In this document: positions 26,499 to 34,519 of the stretch, piece by piece
Layout of the letters: every line of letters begins with the position of its first letter
How positions within the stretch are numbered: the stretch's first letter is position 1
Origin: Candidatus Latescibacterota bacterium
Lineage (GTDB): Bacteria > Krumholzibacteriota > Krumholzibacteriia > WVZY01
Direction of reading: 5' to 3'
Assembly: GCA_011772205.1 (NCBI GenBank)
Contig: WVZY01000022.1
Span: 1 to 64,000, forward strand
Length of the DNA stretch: 64,000 bases
Made by a program: the position numbers and the translations under genes
The notes under the pieces: generated by a model
Database searches by the model: none
Told to the model about the DNA's origin: nothing
What the model saw: only the letters and a program-made list of their open reading frames with translations

Positions 26499-27203
26499 CT
26501 AGTATGCACCCTTCCTTGCGATGACTGCCGGTAGGGTTTTGAGGAATATCAGGAAGTCGGTTTTGAAGCTCCTGTTTTTCAAATACTCCATGTCCAGGCG
26601 CATCCACTCGTTGAAGCTGATATGGCTGCGCCCGGATATCTGCCATAAACAGGTGATTCCAGGCTTTACTTCCAGCCGCCGCCGGTGCCAAGCCTGATAA
26701 CCCTCGACTTCCGATGGCAACGGGGGACGAGGTCCGACGATACTCATGTCCCCTTTGATCACATTGAAAATCTGAGGGATCTCATCGAGGCTCGAACGAC
26801 GAAGGAATCCTCCAACAGCGGTGATTCGCGGATCGGCTTTTATCTTGAAGACCGGCCCATCTTGTTCGTTCAGATCTTTGATTCTCTCGCGCACCGCGTC
26901 CGCCTCTTTATACATGGAACGAAACTTGAAAAACTTGAACAAACGTCCCCCCTTCCCAACCCGATGCTGCTTGTAAAAAACAGGTCCGGCGGAATCAAGC
27001 TTTATCATCAAGACAATTATCGGGAAAATTGGGATGAGGAGGACCAGAATTCCGGTTCCCACGACCAAATCAAAAACCCGTTTCTCAATTTCGTAAGAAG
27101 AAGATGTCCGCATCTCAAAAGTCGCATCTGAGCCGTTTCTCTCACGAAATGACTCCACAAAATGCTGCTGATTCGGAGTGCCGATATGAAGGTGCGCTTT
27201 CAT
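26499..27203 (-). CDS. undecaprenyl-phosphate sugar-1-phosphate transferase
   Basis: This 234-residue bacterial sugar transferase catalyses the first membrane step of repeat-unit synthesis. It has a hydrophobic hairpin (about 45-70, FDLVVGTGILVLLIPIFPIIVLMI), then KQHRVGKGG, KFFKFRSMY, ITAVGGFLRRSSLDEIPQ, MSIVGPRPPLP, KPGITCLWQI and LDMEYLKNRSF, all standard blocks. The second of two ATGs (27203) lies five bases after AGGAG; a TTG at 27230 is possible but has no better site. It is the first gene of the main locus and follows a leader with a terminator (27263-27295). Its partner export genes start 180 nt downstream. Confidence 0.92.
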   Translation of the reverse strand: MKAHLHIGTPNQQHFVESFRERNGSDATFEMRTSSSYEIEKRVFDLVVGTGILVLLIPIFPIIVLMIKLDSAGPVFYKQHRVGKGGRLFKFFKFRSMYKEADAVRERIKDLNEQDGPVFKIKADPRITAVGGFLRRSSLDEIPQIFNVIKGDMSIVGPRPPLPSEVEGYQAWHRRRLEVKPGITCLWQISGRSHISFNEWMRLDMEYLKNRSFKTDFLIFLKTLPAVIARKGAY

Positions 27204-27262
27204 CATTTCTCCTAATCCACTGTTTTTCAAGTTGTTAAATCATCTCCCCCAACCCGTTGACG

Positions 27263-27295
27263 AAAAAAACCGCACGGCAAGCACCCGAATGCGGT
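27263..27295 (-). terminator. intrinsic terminator inside the leader of the main operon
   Basis: On the minus strand ACCGCA and TGCGGT pair, enclosing a further CGG/CCG stem, and are followed at once by TTTTTTT. The hairpin stands between the promoter at 27429-27457 and the first gene at 27203, so it can only act as an attenuator or a premature stop for this transcript. Confidence 0.8.
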
Positions 27296-27319
27296 ATATA
27301 AAAAAACCTCCAGTAAATC

Positions 27320-27396
27320 TGCTAAAGCTATACCCCATTCAAACGCATCGTGTCATCGCACGAAACTGTCCGCGTGGCAGGAGCAAATCTTTAGCA
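27320..27396 (-). ncRNA. structured leader RNA, possible cis-regulatory element
   Basis: On the minus strand the leader contains TGCTAAAG (27389-27396) and CTTTAGCA (27320-27327), a perfect 8-bp long-range pair enclosing 61 nt. Inside, TCGTG and CACGA (27348-27352, 27359-27363) form a hairpin with a six-base loop. The terminator at 27263-27295 follows. This layout of a closed aptamer-like domain followed by a terminator is the form of a riboswitch or attenuator, but it does not match any class I recognise. The rest of the 27204-27477 gap shows nothing else. Confidence 0.45.
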
Positions 27397-27428
27397 AATA
27401 CTCGAGGCTATCCTCCTTGTTTGGCGCT

Positions 27429-27457
27429 ATTTTATCACGTTTTTTCGGTTTTGTCAA
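27429..27457 (-). promoter_or_regulatory. strong sigma70-like promoter of the exopolysaccharide operon
   Basis: On the minus strand TTGACA (27452-27457), a 17-bp spacer and TAAAAT (27429-27434), preceded by a TG near the -10. The start point is predicted near 27422, giving a leader of about 220 nt before the ATG at 27203. Confidence 0.8.
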
Positions 27458-27477
27458 GAGCAAGAAAGGCGATCCTG

Positions 27478-27657
27478 ATGCGGCGATATGCATTTTATTT
27501 GGTCTCGTATTTGCTTTTAGAATCTGTTAATATAATATATTACATCGGCAGCAGAGCTGCTGAGGATATGACGGCGATCTCAACTAGAGCCCAGGAGTGG
27601 TTCTGGGATCACGCAAACATGCTTGAGCTAATCGGACATAACGCCCTTTGGAGGTGA
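27478..27657 (+). CDS. possible small membrane protein
   Basis: A 59-residue frame from ATG 27478 has an AAAGG stretch nine bases upstream, a hydrophobic start (YAFYLVSYLLLESVNIIYYIG) and a tryptophan-containing tail. Its stop at 27655-27657 overlaps the ribosome site of the next gene, as coupled genes do. No family is recognised. Against it, an AT-rich TATAAT-like box at 27531-27536 within it could be the promoter of the downstream genes instead. Confidence 0.25.
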   Translation: MRRYAFYLVSYLLLESVNIIYYIGSRAAEDMTAISTRAQEWFWDHANMLELIGHNALWR

Positions 27658-27663
27658 AACCAC

Positions 27664-27885
27664 TTGAAGGCTCTCAAAATGAAGCCAGAGTCTCTCCTGC
27701 TTTCCCTGGTTCTCATTGTGCTCCCGCGTAGCGCTTATGCCTACCTCGATCCGGGGACAGGCAGTTACATTCTCCAGCTCCTCCTCGCCGGTCTTCTAGG
27801 CGCAGCGTTTGCGTTGAAAATCTTTTGGGTGAAGATCAAGACCTTCTTTGCCGGCCTCCTTGCCAAACGATCGAAGAATGAATAA
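27664..27885 (+). CDS. small LDPGTGS-motif membrane protein
   Basis: This is a 73-residue protein. It has an N-terminal hydrophobic segment (LLLSLVLIVLPRSAYA, possibly a signal peptide), the conserved AYLDPGTGSYILQLLLAGLLGAAF block, one membrane helix and a basic tail. Small proteins with YLDPGTGS motifs recur beside polysaccharide genes, but I know of no assigned function. It starts at TTG seven bases after GGAGGTG; an ATG five codons later is possible. Its stop overlaps the next gene's ATG by 8 nt. Confidence 0.8.
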   Translation: MKALKMKPESLLLSLVLIVLPRSAYAYLDPGTGSYILQLLLAGLLGAAFALKIFWVKIKTFFAGLLAKRSKNE

Positions 27886-29269
27886 TCCCCCATTTTCCGG
27901 CCAACTCCCGAGCTCTTTTCGCGACCCGAGCGGATTTTTGTTTCAGCGAGATGGATCTCTTCTCCGCCAAGTCAATTACTTATACAAAGAACATTACGAT
28001 CAGCTCAAATCATCCGGACTCTACAATGAACTCGTCAGCTCCGGACTCCTCATTCCACACAATGAAGTGGACATCCAGCACGCCGCTTCCGACCAAGCTT
28101 ATAAAGTGATAAGACCCGATCTGATTCCTTTCATCTCATATCCATACGAATGGTGCTTCAGCCAGCTCAAGGATGCCGCACTCACAACCATCGAGATACA
28201 GAAAAAAGCGTTCGAGTTTGGAATGTCTCTCAAAGATTGCAGCGCTTACAATATTCAGTTTAGGAACGCCAGACCCATTTTCATAGACACACTCTCATTC
28301 GAGAAGTACCGCGAAGGCGAACCTTGGATCGCCTATAGGCAGTTTTGCCAGCACTTCCTCGCACCGCTCGCACTCATGAGCTACCGAGATATTCGATTGA
28401 GCCAGCTTCTGCGCATATATATCGACGGCGTTCCTCTCGACCTGGTCAGCTCGCTTCTCCCTTTCAAAACGCGTCTCAGTTTTTCGCTGCTTTCCCACAT
28501 CCACCTGCATGCCAGGAGCCAGAGTCGATATGCGGACAAACCGATTGGCGTCCGTAAGAAAAAGATGGGGAAGCTGGGGTTCCGCGGCTTGATAGACAGT
28601 CTCGAAACCACCGTAAGAAAACTCAAATGGAAAACCCAATTTACCGAGTGGGCCGATTATTATGAGGACACGAACTACTCGCCCGGAGCGTTCCAACATA
28701 AGAAAGACCTCGTCGCCGAATTTCTCGACAACGTCCGGCCAAAGACTGTATGGGATCTCGGAGGAAACATAGGCGTGTTCAGCCGCATTGCTTCTGATAG
28801 AGGCATCCAAACCATTTGCTTCGACATCGATCCCGGAGCCGTTGAAAAGCACTATCAGGACTGCTCGCAAGACGGCGAAGCGCCTATTTTGCCCCTCGTG
28901 CTCGACTTAACCAACCCAAGCCCTGGAACCGGCTGGCAGAACGACGAGAGACTATCCCTCCAAAAACGCGGGCCTGCAGATATGATCTTTGCGCTCGCGC
29001 TGATCCACCATCTGGCCATTTCGAACAATCTGCCGTTCGAAAGAATCGCCGAGTTCTTCAGTCAGATTTGCAGCTATATGATCATAGAGTTCGTCTCCAA
29101 AAACGATTCCCAAGTCCAGAGACTTTTGGCCAGCCGGGAGGACATTTTCAAAGATTACAACCAACAAACATTCGAAGCTGTCTTCAAGAATTATTTCTCT
29201 ATCGAAAGCTCCGCTCGAATCGTTGACTCCGACAGAACATTCTACTTGATGAGGAGGAAAGGGGATTGA
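27878..29269 (+). CDS. class I SAM-dependent methyltransferase (NoeA-like)
   Basis: This 463-residue protein has two parts. The N-terminal 250 residues (DPSGFLFQRDGSLLRQVN, YEWCFSQLKDAALTT, SAYNIQF, RPIFIDTLSF) are the extension seen in nodulation-protein NoeA-like methyltransferases. The C-terminal part is a Rossmann methyltransferase with motif I TVWDLGGNIGVFS, an acidic loop FDIDPGAVE and a later ALALIHHLA helix. It lacks a signal peptide. The ATG at 27878 overlaps the LDPGTGS gene by 8 nt; the frame extends to 27848 with no start support. Its stop overlaps the next gene (TTGA). The substrate is probably a sugar or carrier lipid, unproven. Confidence 0.87.
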   Translation: MNNPPFSGQLPSSFRDPSGFLFQRDGSLLRQVNYLYKEHYDQLKSSGLYNELVSSGLLIPHNEVDIQHAASDQAYKVIRPDLIPFISYPYEWCFSQLKDAALTTIEIQKKAFEFGMSLKDCSAYNIQFRNARPIFIDTLSFEKYREGEPWIAYRQFCQHFLAPLALMSYRDIRLSQLLRIYIDGVPLDLVSSLLPFKTRLSFSLLSHIHLHARSQSRYADKPIGVRKKKMGKLGFRGLIDSLETTVRKLKWKTQFTEWADYYEDTNYSPGAFQHKKDLVAEFLDNVRPKTVWDLGGNIGVFSRIASDRGIQTICFDIDPGAVEKHYQDCSQDGEAPILPLVLDLTNPSPGTGWQNDERLSLQKRGPADMIFALALIHHLAISNNLPFERIAEFFSQICSYMIIEFVSKNDSQVQRLLASREDIFKDYNQQTFEAVFKNYFSIESSARIVDSDRTFYLMRRKGD

Positions 29270-30801
29270 AAAAGATTTTCGTGGTGCATCCTTTTCTGTT
29301 CGCCGTATCCCCCGTTCTTACTTTGTTCTCCCATAATGTCGGGCAGGTCGCCTTTTCCGAAGTCGCACTTCCCCTCGGCTTTTCACTGTTAGCAGCCGTA
29401 GTGCTGCTCGCCGTTTCCTTCCTCATATTCAGAGATTCCGTAAAGGCCGCTATTCTAGTATCGCTCTTTCTGGTGCTTTTCTTTTCCCACGGCCACTTAA
29501 TGCGCTATGTCAACAACTGGTGGATCGGATCATTTCATATCGGAGGACAAAAACCCGTTCTTCTGTTCTGGCTCGTTTTGCTCATCTGCTGCTTTTTCCT
29601 CTTGCTCAAGACTAGAAGCAGTCTGGCGGCCTTAACCAAGGTTTTAACCGTTGCGGCTACCATCATGGTTCTGTTTCCTCTCGTCAATATCGCATCATTC
29701 AAAATCAGAGCGATATCGGGCCCGTCACTTTCTGGTACTTCCGGCGACGTTCTAACCGCCGTTCCCACCGCTGCAGATCAGCACGGTGGACCGGACATTT
29801 ACTACATCGTTCTGGATAGATACGGAAGTGAAAGGGTTCTTAGGGAATTTCTGGATTTCGACAACAGCAGGTTCACACGGTCTCTGGAGGAGCGCGGATT
29901 CTATGTGGCCCGGGAAAGCAACGCAAATTACCAGATCACCGCCCACTCCATGGCATCATCCCTGAATCTCGAATACATCAATTATCTAAGCGAACAAATC
30001 GGGGAAAAATCCAGTAACTGGATGCCACTTTTCTCGAGGCTGCAAGATTACAAAATATGGAGGTTCCTAAAAGCTCGGGGGTACCTGTTCGTTCATGTGG
30101 GGCCAAAATGGCAACCGACAAGAAAGAACAAATATGCCGATCTGAACATCAACTTCCAGGCGTTTCCCGAATTCTCGGCACTGCTTCTAAGGACCACAAT
30201 GGCGTTGCCGATACTCCATAAATTCGGAATTGGCGATCTGCATCTTGAAAAGGCGAAGCGGTTGCTGCACGAATTCGATAGGCTCGCTGAGATCCCATTA
30301 ATGGCGGAGCCGACATTCACATTAGTACATATGCTCGCGCCGCACGGTCCATACGTTTACGACAAGGACGGGAGCTACCTTCACGCCGGCAAGGCCAGTA
30401 AACGATCACGTCAAGTGAACTATATCGAACAGCTGGAGTTCTTGAATTCCAAACTGCTGCAGCTCGTCGATGCGATTATGGAAAAGTCGAGCGAACCTCC
30501 GATCATCGTAATCCAGGGGGATGAAGGACCGTATCCGTCCACCTGCAGAGGACCGGATTACAGCTGGACCAGAGCTACGCAATCCGAGCTTCGCCAAAAG
30601 CTGGGGATCTTGAATGCATACTATCTGCCGGGTCTCGATGAAGATTTTCTATATCCAACAATAACCCCCGTGAATTCGTTCCGGCTCATTTTCAGACATT
30701 ATTTCGATGCAAACCTGGATCTGCTCCCCGATAGGGTATACATCATGCAGGACGTGAATCACCTGTATAAGTTTTACGACGTGACGGACAAGGTCAAGTA
30801 G
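29266..30801 (+). CDS. membrane-anchored sulfatase/alkaline-phosphatase superfamily protein
   Basis: This 511-residue protein has four hydrophobic segments in residues about 5-140, then a periplasmic alkaline-phosphatase-type domain. GGPDIYYIVLDRYGS holds the first metal aspartate. The nucleophile region is NYQITAHSMASSLN, with threonine as likely nucleophile. HMLAPHGPYV and QGDEGPY supply further ligands. The architecture is like phosphoglycerol or phosphoethanolamine transferases, although no one of them is clearly recognised. It starts at TTG overlapping the methyltransferase stop, after GAGGAGG. Its last 8 bases overlap the end of the convergent ligase gene. Confidence 0.85.
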   Translation: MKKIFVVHPFLFAVSPVLTLFSHNVGQVAFSEVALPLGFSLLAAVVLLAVSFLIFRDSVKAAILVSLFLVLFFSHGHLMRYVNNWWIGSFHIGGQKPVLLFWLVLLICCFFLLLKTRSSLAALTKVLTVAATIMVLFPLVNIASFKIRAISGPSLSGTSGDVLTAVPTAADQHGGPDIYYIVLDRYGSERVLREFLDFDNSRFTRSLEERGFYVARESNANYQITAHSMASSLNLEYINYLSEQIGEKSSNWMPLFSRLQDYKIWRFLKARGYLFVHVGPKWQPTRKNKYADLNINFQAFPEFSALLLRTTMALPILHKFGIGDLHLEKAKRLLHEFDRLAEIPLMAEPTFTLVHMLAPHGPYVYDKDGSYLHAGKASKRSRQVNYIEQLEFLNSKLLQLVDAIMEKSSEPPIIVIQGDEGPYPSTCRGPDYSWTRATQSELRQKLGILNAYYLPGLDEDFLYPTITPVNSFRLIFRHYFDANLDLLPDRVYIMQDVNHLYKFYDVTDKVK

Positions 30802-32257
30802 ACGGGACGGGGGCCGGCTCCTCTTCTCTTCCTTCCTCCTCTTCTCTCTTCCTAATGATCCTAGACGCAGCGACGATCAATCCGAATATCATCCATATGA
30901 AATAGATGTAAATGTTATCTCGCTGATGGTCGGTTCGCAGCTGCTCGAAAAGAAGCATGACCAGTTGTATGTGGAGGATTGCAGCCAAATTTCCGAGGTT
31001 CGTTTCCCAAATGGATTTTCCTTTGAACGACAATGACAGTTTTGCGATCCTGTAGACGATTACCAGAAAAGCAGATAAGCCGACAAGGCCGACGGTGTAC
31101 AGATAGAATATGTAGCCGTTATGCGGCCACCTCTCCGGTGTGCCATGCCTGCCATGCTCGTAGGCGGGGCCATGGCCAATCAAGATGTGTTCCGTGCTCT
31201 TAACGAGCGCGGGCTTCCATGTGCCGACGCGTGTCTCCGGCACCACTCCCTTGAACTGTGTTCCTCTAATCCTCTGGGTTATCGAGGCAGCGACGGTATA
31301 TTTCTCGAGGAATGTCTGCCCGAGCGCGAAAAGCCCCAAGAAAATCACCAGAAAACTCACGTACTTGATAATGGATATCTTTTTCCTGAACAGGTAGAGA
31401 AAGTATACGACTCCTAAAATAAAGCCGAAAAACGCTCCCCTGTTTGCTGTTGCAAGCATAACGACGAATGTCACAAAGCCAATCGTGGTCCATACAAATT
31501 TCGAGAAGGGATTTTTAGCCCTTATGAAATAATACGCTATAAAAAAGAGCGTGACCGTTGCAAAGTCGGCTAGCATCCCGTGACTGGTCACGGCCCCGCC
31601 GAGCCGGATTCCTTCGACGCGGTATTTGAGCATACCCATACCAAGGCGCTTGCCCAAATGGATCCAACCTGGAATGATTGCCGCTCCCGGGAAAAACAGC
31701 TCGATTACGCCGGTAAGAAATACCAACCCCGTCGCGAAGGCAATTATTTTCGTGATCCTCACCAGCTTTTCCTCGTCGGTAACGAATCTCACGATCAAAT
31801 AGAAAAATGCAAAAGCGGACACCTGCCTCCAAGTGATTGTCAATCCCTGTTTAATACCCTGGAATGTATCCACATTGAATAACGAGACGATATATGCACC
31901 AAACAAGAGCAGTACGAATTTATCGATTTCCGTTTTCGGAAAAAAGCGCTGCCTCTCCGAATGAGAGCGAATGAACCAGATGAGAACGATGAGCGTTACC
32001 AAGATGCTGTTGGTGCTACCGAGATATATCGCGCTCGGGAAGGGGAAGAGGAAAATAAACAAATACAGCGAGTAAATCATATCGAACCTGAACATGAGGG
32101 TCAGCAGCGCAGCTGCAACGGAAACCTTGATCAGGCGCCTGTGGGGAGTTACGAGCTCCCGGGCCAGGACTAACGACATGAAGGCAATCAGCGCGGTTAT
32201 AGGCACGAACCGCCAAACTAAGTCGCTCACCCGTTTCTGTACCGCGGTGATCTTCAA
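30794..32257 (-). CDS. O-antigen ligase/polymerase (Wzy/WaaL family)
   Basis: This 487-residue membrane protein has 10-12 hydrophobic segments. Its large periplasmic loop ends in GHGPAYEHGRHGTPERWPHNGYIFYLYTVGLVGL, the H/N-rich Wzy_C signature of O-antigen ligases and polymerases. It starts at TTG six bases after GGGAG. It is likely either the polymerase for the exopolysaccharide whose flippase lies at 18646-20160, or the ligase to lipid A-core. Sequence does not separate these. A good promoter lies at 32420-32447. Confidence 0.88.
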   Translation of the reverse strand: MKITAVQKRVSDLVWRFVPITALIAFMSLVLARELVTPHRRLIKVSVAAALLTLMFRFDMIYSLYLFIFLFPFPSAIYLGSTNSILVTLIVLIWFIRSHSERQRFFPKTEIDKFVLLLFGAYIVSLFNVDTFQGIKQGLTITWRQVSAFAFFYLIVRFVTDEEKLVRITKIIAFATGLVFLTGVIELFFPGAAIIPGWIHLGKRLGMGMLKYRVEGIRLGGAVTSHGMLADFATVTLFFIAYYFIRAKNPFSKFVWTTIGFVTFVVMLATANRGAFFGFILGVVYFLYLFRKKISIIKYVSFLVIFLGLFALGQTFLEKYTVAASITQRIRGTQFKGVVPETRVGTWKPALVKSTEHILIGHGPAYEHGRHGTPERWPHNGYIFYLYTVGLVGLSAFLVIVYRIAKLSLSFKGKSIWETNLGNLAAILHIQLVMLLFEQLRTDHQRDNIYIYFIWMIFGLIVAASRIIRKREEEEGREEEPAPVPST

Positions 32258-32419
32258 CAGAGTCTCCCATCAAAAGTGATTCTCGCACGATGCCGGCTGG
32301 ATCCGAGAACCAGTCGGTAAATATTCCCGAAGGGGTCTCGCATTGGGCTCGCCCCTAACACGCCAATGACATGCAAGCCCCATTCCACCGTAAATTCCGA
32401 AATGACCCAGCTGTATTAT

Positions 32420-32447
32420 ATTATATTACAATATATTATCCAGTCAA
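32420..32447 (-). promoter_or_regulatory. sigma70-like promoter of the ligase/polymerase gene
   Basis: On the minus strand TTGACT (32442-32447), a 16-bp spacer and TATAAT (32420-32425) inside a TATAATATAATA run. It gives a leader of about 155 nt. The remainder of the 301-bp gap 32258-32558 shows no gene. Confidence 0.75.
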
Positions 32448-32558
32448 CCGGCCCCGGTAACAATCAGCCACGTTCGACCCTTCCGGGGAATATCCCCGAT
32501 GCATCGGATATGGAGATTGTCGAGTGGAGCGCGTATGACACTGTAGCAAATATGCGTA

Positions 32559-33521
32559 TTATTTACCTGAGGTTAGCAGAGTATAAAGAAGAGGCATCAT
32601 GATCTCATGGTGCCCTGTGAAAGCGTGGCTCGCCCCGCACCCTTGGAAAGGCCTCGTCAGGACATTTTCCCTTACCCGGTATTGGGGAAGCATGTCGAAA
32701 CTCGCTGCCGTTACACCCTCGGGTTTCCGATCCAGGTTGTAATTGACGGCCACGGCTTTCAAAAAAACTTCCGGCAGCACCACGGCGGAGCCAAAGACGA
32801 TCACCACACCATTGTCGAATAGCTTTCCCACGACCCGTGTGAAGATGCGGAAATCCTTCATGGTGAGCTCGCCGGCCGCGGCCGCGGAAAACGACGGATG
32901 TTGGTGGGTGATGTCCGTCCCAAATGCCAAATGAACGGTAGCGGGAACGGAGTGTCCATATGCGGAGGTAAACAGGCTGTATCTTTTGTGCGGCGCATCG
33001 GACGCCTCGATGTAACGGCCGACTCCCTCGCCCAAACCCAGGCCCTCATCTTCAGCGAGCTTGCAAGCGGAGTTGAAATGATCCGCCGTTTCCTTCGACA
33101 TACCGAAGCGCCCTTTGGGCAACTCCTCCGAAACATCCTCTGATGTCTCACCAAAGAATGCGATTTCGAGATCGTGTATCGTTGCGGACCCCGTGGTTGC
33201 AACGGCGGTGATAAATCCCTTATCGAGGAGCGAGTTCACATAGAGGGAGAGCCCGCACTTGAGCACATGAGCACCGAGGCACCACAGGATCTCCCTCTTC
33301 TCTTCCTTGGCGCGATGCATCGTTTCTGCGAGCCGTTTCAAGGACGCACCGGCCAGGACATCGGGAAACATCGCCGATAGGTACTCGAATTGCCCTTCGG
33401 ATCGATTGGACTGAATGTTCTCGGGATCGACGAATTGATCGAGGCGGACTTTCGATTTTCTGCTGTTAATCGAAATCGACTTTGTTCTCGAAAGATCCTC
33501 CTCCTCGTACTTGCTCGGCAT
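32559..33521 (-). CDS. deoxyhypusine-synthase-like protein
   Basis: This 320-residue protein matches the deoxyhypusine synthase fold. The pattern CLGAHVLKCGLSLYVNSLLDKGFITAVATTGSATIHDLEIAFFGETSEDV is the NAD-binding core with GAHV, K/GLS and the HDxE region, followed by GRFGMSKETADHF. The C-terminal part lacks the eukaryotic SWGK catalytic-lysine region; its end reads FQGCGASHAFTGHHE. Bacteria have no eIF5A, so hypusine synthesis is unlikely. Known bacterial relatives make homospermidine or have unknown roles. The ATG follows GGTGAGG, and the first 56 bases overlap the DUF3108 gene's end, so the two are probably coupled. The function is unknown. Confidence 0.75.
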   Translation of the reverse strand: MPSKYEEEDLSRTKSISINSRKSKVRLDQFVDPENIQSNRSEGQFEYLSAMFPDVLAGASLKRLAETMHRAKEEKREILWCLGAHVLKCGLSLYVNSLLDKGFITAVATTGSATIHDLEIAFFGETSEDVSEELPKGRFGMSKETADHFNSACKLAEDEGLGLGEGVGRYIEASDAPHKRYSLFTSAYGHSVPATVHLAFGTDITHQHPSFSAAAAGELTMKDFRIFTRVVGKLFDNGVVIVFGSAVVLPEVFLKAVAVNYNLDRKPEGVTAASFDMLPQYRVRENVLTRPFQGCGASHAFTGHHEIMMPLLYTLLTSGK

Positions 33522-34404
33522 ACCTCACCTTATTCGCCAGCTCGTATTCTTTCAGTACCGCAGAGATCGCACCGATGACGACCTTGCTCTGCATGAGAAC
33601 GGGGATCCTATACTTATCATCCGTCAGCCATACTGTCAACCGCCCCTTGTGCTTGAAAAGTCCCGCGGATCGGAGAAGCGGTTCGACCACGATACAATCG
33701 AACGTGCCCGCTTCAACGCTGATCTGCTCCCTCCTCAGCACCTTTACGACGAGAGGGTAATTTTTTCCATTGGTATGGTTCGCTACAGCAAAGGATTGTC
33801 CGAGCTCGAGTGGAAGGGCGCGGACATAATAGAGGGCCGAAAGGACATCCTGAGTTCTCGGTGGGATGGAGACCACACGATCCTTGTAAATCGCCTTATG
33901 AGCCGATTGATCGAACTTCACAGCTTCGTCTTTCCGGTACTTTCCTTCTCTCAGATGCTTCTCGTAATAAAGACTCGTGAGCGATAAGGTATCCATAAAC
34001 GACTCGAACCGATCCCGGACCTTGAAGAACTTCGAGAAGACCCTGTTCGAGCGCGCGTCTGAAATGATGTGGTAGCACGGCACGCTGTCGATATAGGCGA
34101 TATTGCGTATCTCAAGCGTGGCTTCGCCGGCGCTAATGATGCCGTATTGGATGGAGTAAACGAACTTTTCACCTTCACCGAAGGAAATGTATTGAGGGGT
34201 TGGATTTTCGATGATCACATGTAGGGAATCTGCACCAGAGAGAGTATCTCCAGCAAGGATCAATGAATCCAGCTCTTGGCTTTGATCCATCAACGTTTCT
34301 TCTTGCCCGCTGGAATCCGCGAAGTGGCTGACGCCCACTCCCCCTGCGATCAGAAGCGAAAGCAGGAAAGCTAATCCATGATTAATATATCGCCGCTTAT
34401 TCAT
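33466..34404 (-). CDS. DUF3108 membrane/periplasmic protein
   Basis: This 312-residue protein has an N-terminal signal anchor (LAFLLSLLIAGGVGV, about residues 10-27) and a C-terminal DUF3108 domain (GEGEKFVYSIQYGIISAGEATLEI ... TFDCIVVEPLLRSAGLF ... GRLTVWLTDDKYRIPVLMQSKVVIG). DUF3108 proteins are beta-rich and periplasmic with unknown function, often near envelope genes. It starts at ATG after AAGGGA. It overlaps the deoxyhypusine-synthase-like gene downstream by 56 nt, in different reading frames. Confidence 0.87.
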   Translation of the reverse strand: MNKRRYINHGLAFLLSLLIAGGVGVSHFADSSGQEETLMDQSQELDSLILAGDTLSGADSLHVIIENPTPQYISFGEGEKFVYSIQYGIISAGEATLEIRNIAYIDSVPCYHIISDARSNRVFSKFFKVRDRFESFMDTLSLTSLYYEKHLREGKYRKDEAVKFDQSAHKAIYKDRVVSIPPRTQDVLSALYYVRALPLELGQSFAVANHTNGKNYPLVVKVLRREQISVEAGTFDCIVVEPLLRSAGLFKHKGRLTVWLTDDKYRIPVLMQSKVVIGAISAVLKEYELANKVRYAEQVRGGGSFENKVDFD

Positions 34405-34519
34405 TCGTAATTCCCTTGCAACATTTTATACAGAAGCAATATACGTGCTAAACCTCTTAATGGGAACCGTCAAAATCCGAAGCTTCTACAATTCGTTGAA
34501 GCTAAAAAGCTTACCTGTG

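Noticed and set aside
27232-27477. Extended 141-codon plus-strand frame over the leader
   Set aside because: The first 82 codons cross the minus-strand leader and promoter and have no protein-like pattern; only the last 59 codons are offered as a weak candidate.
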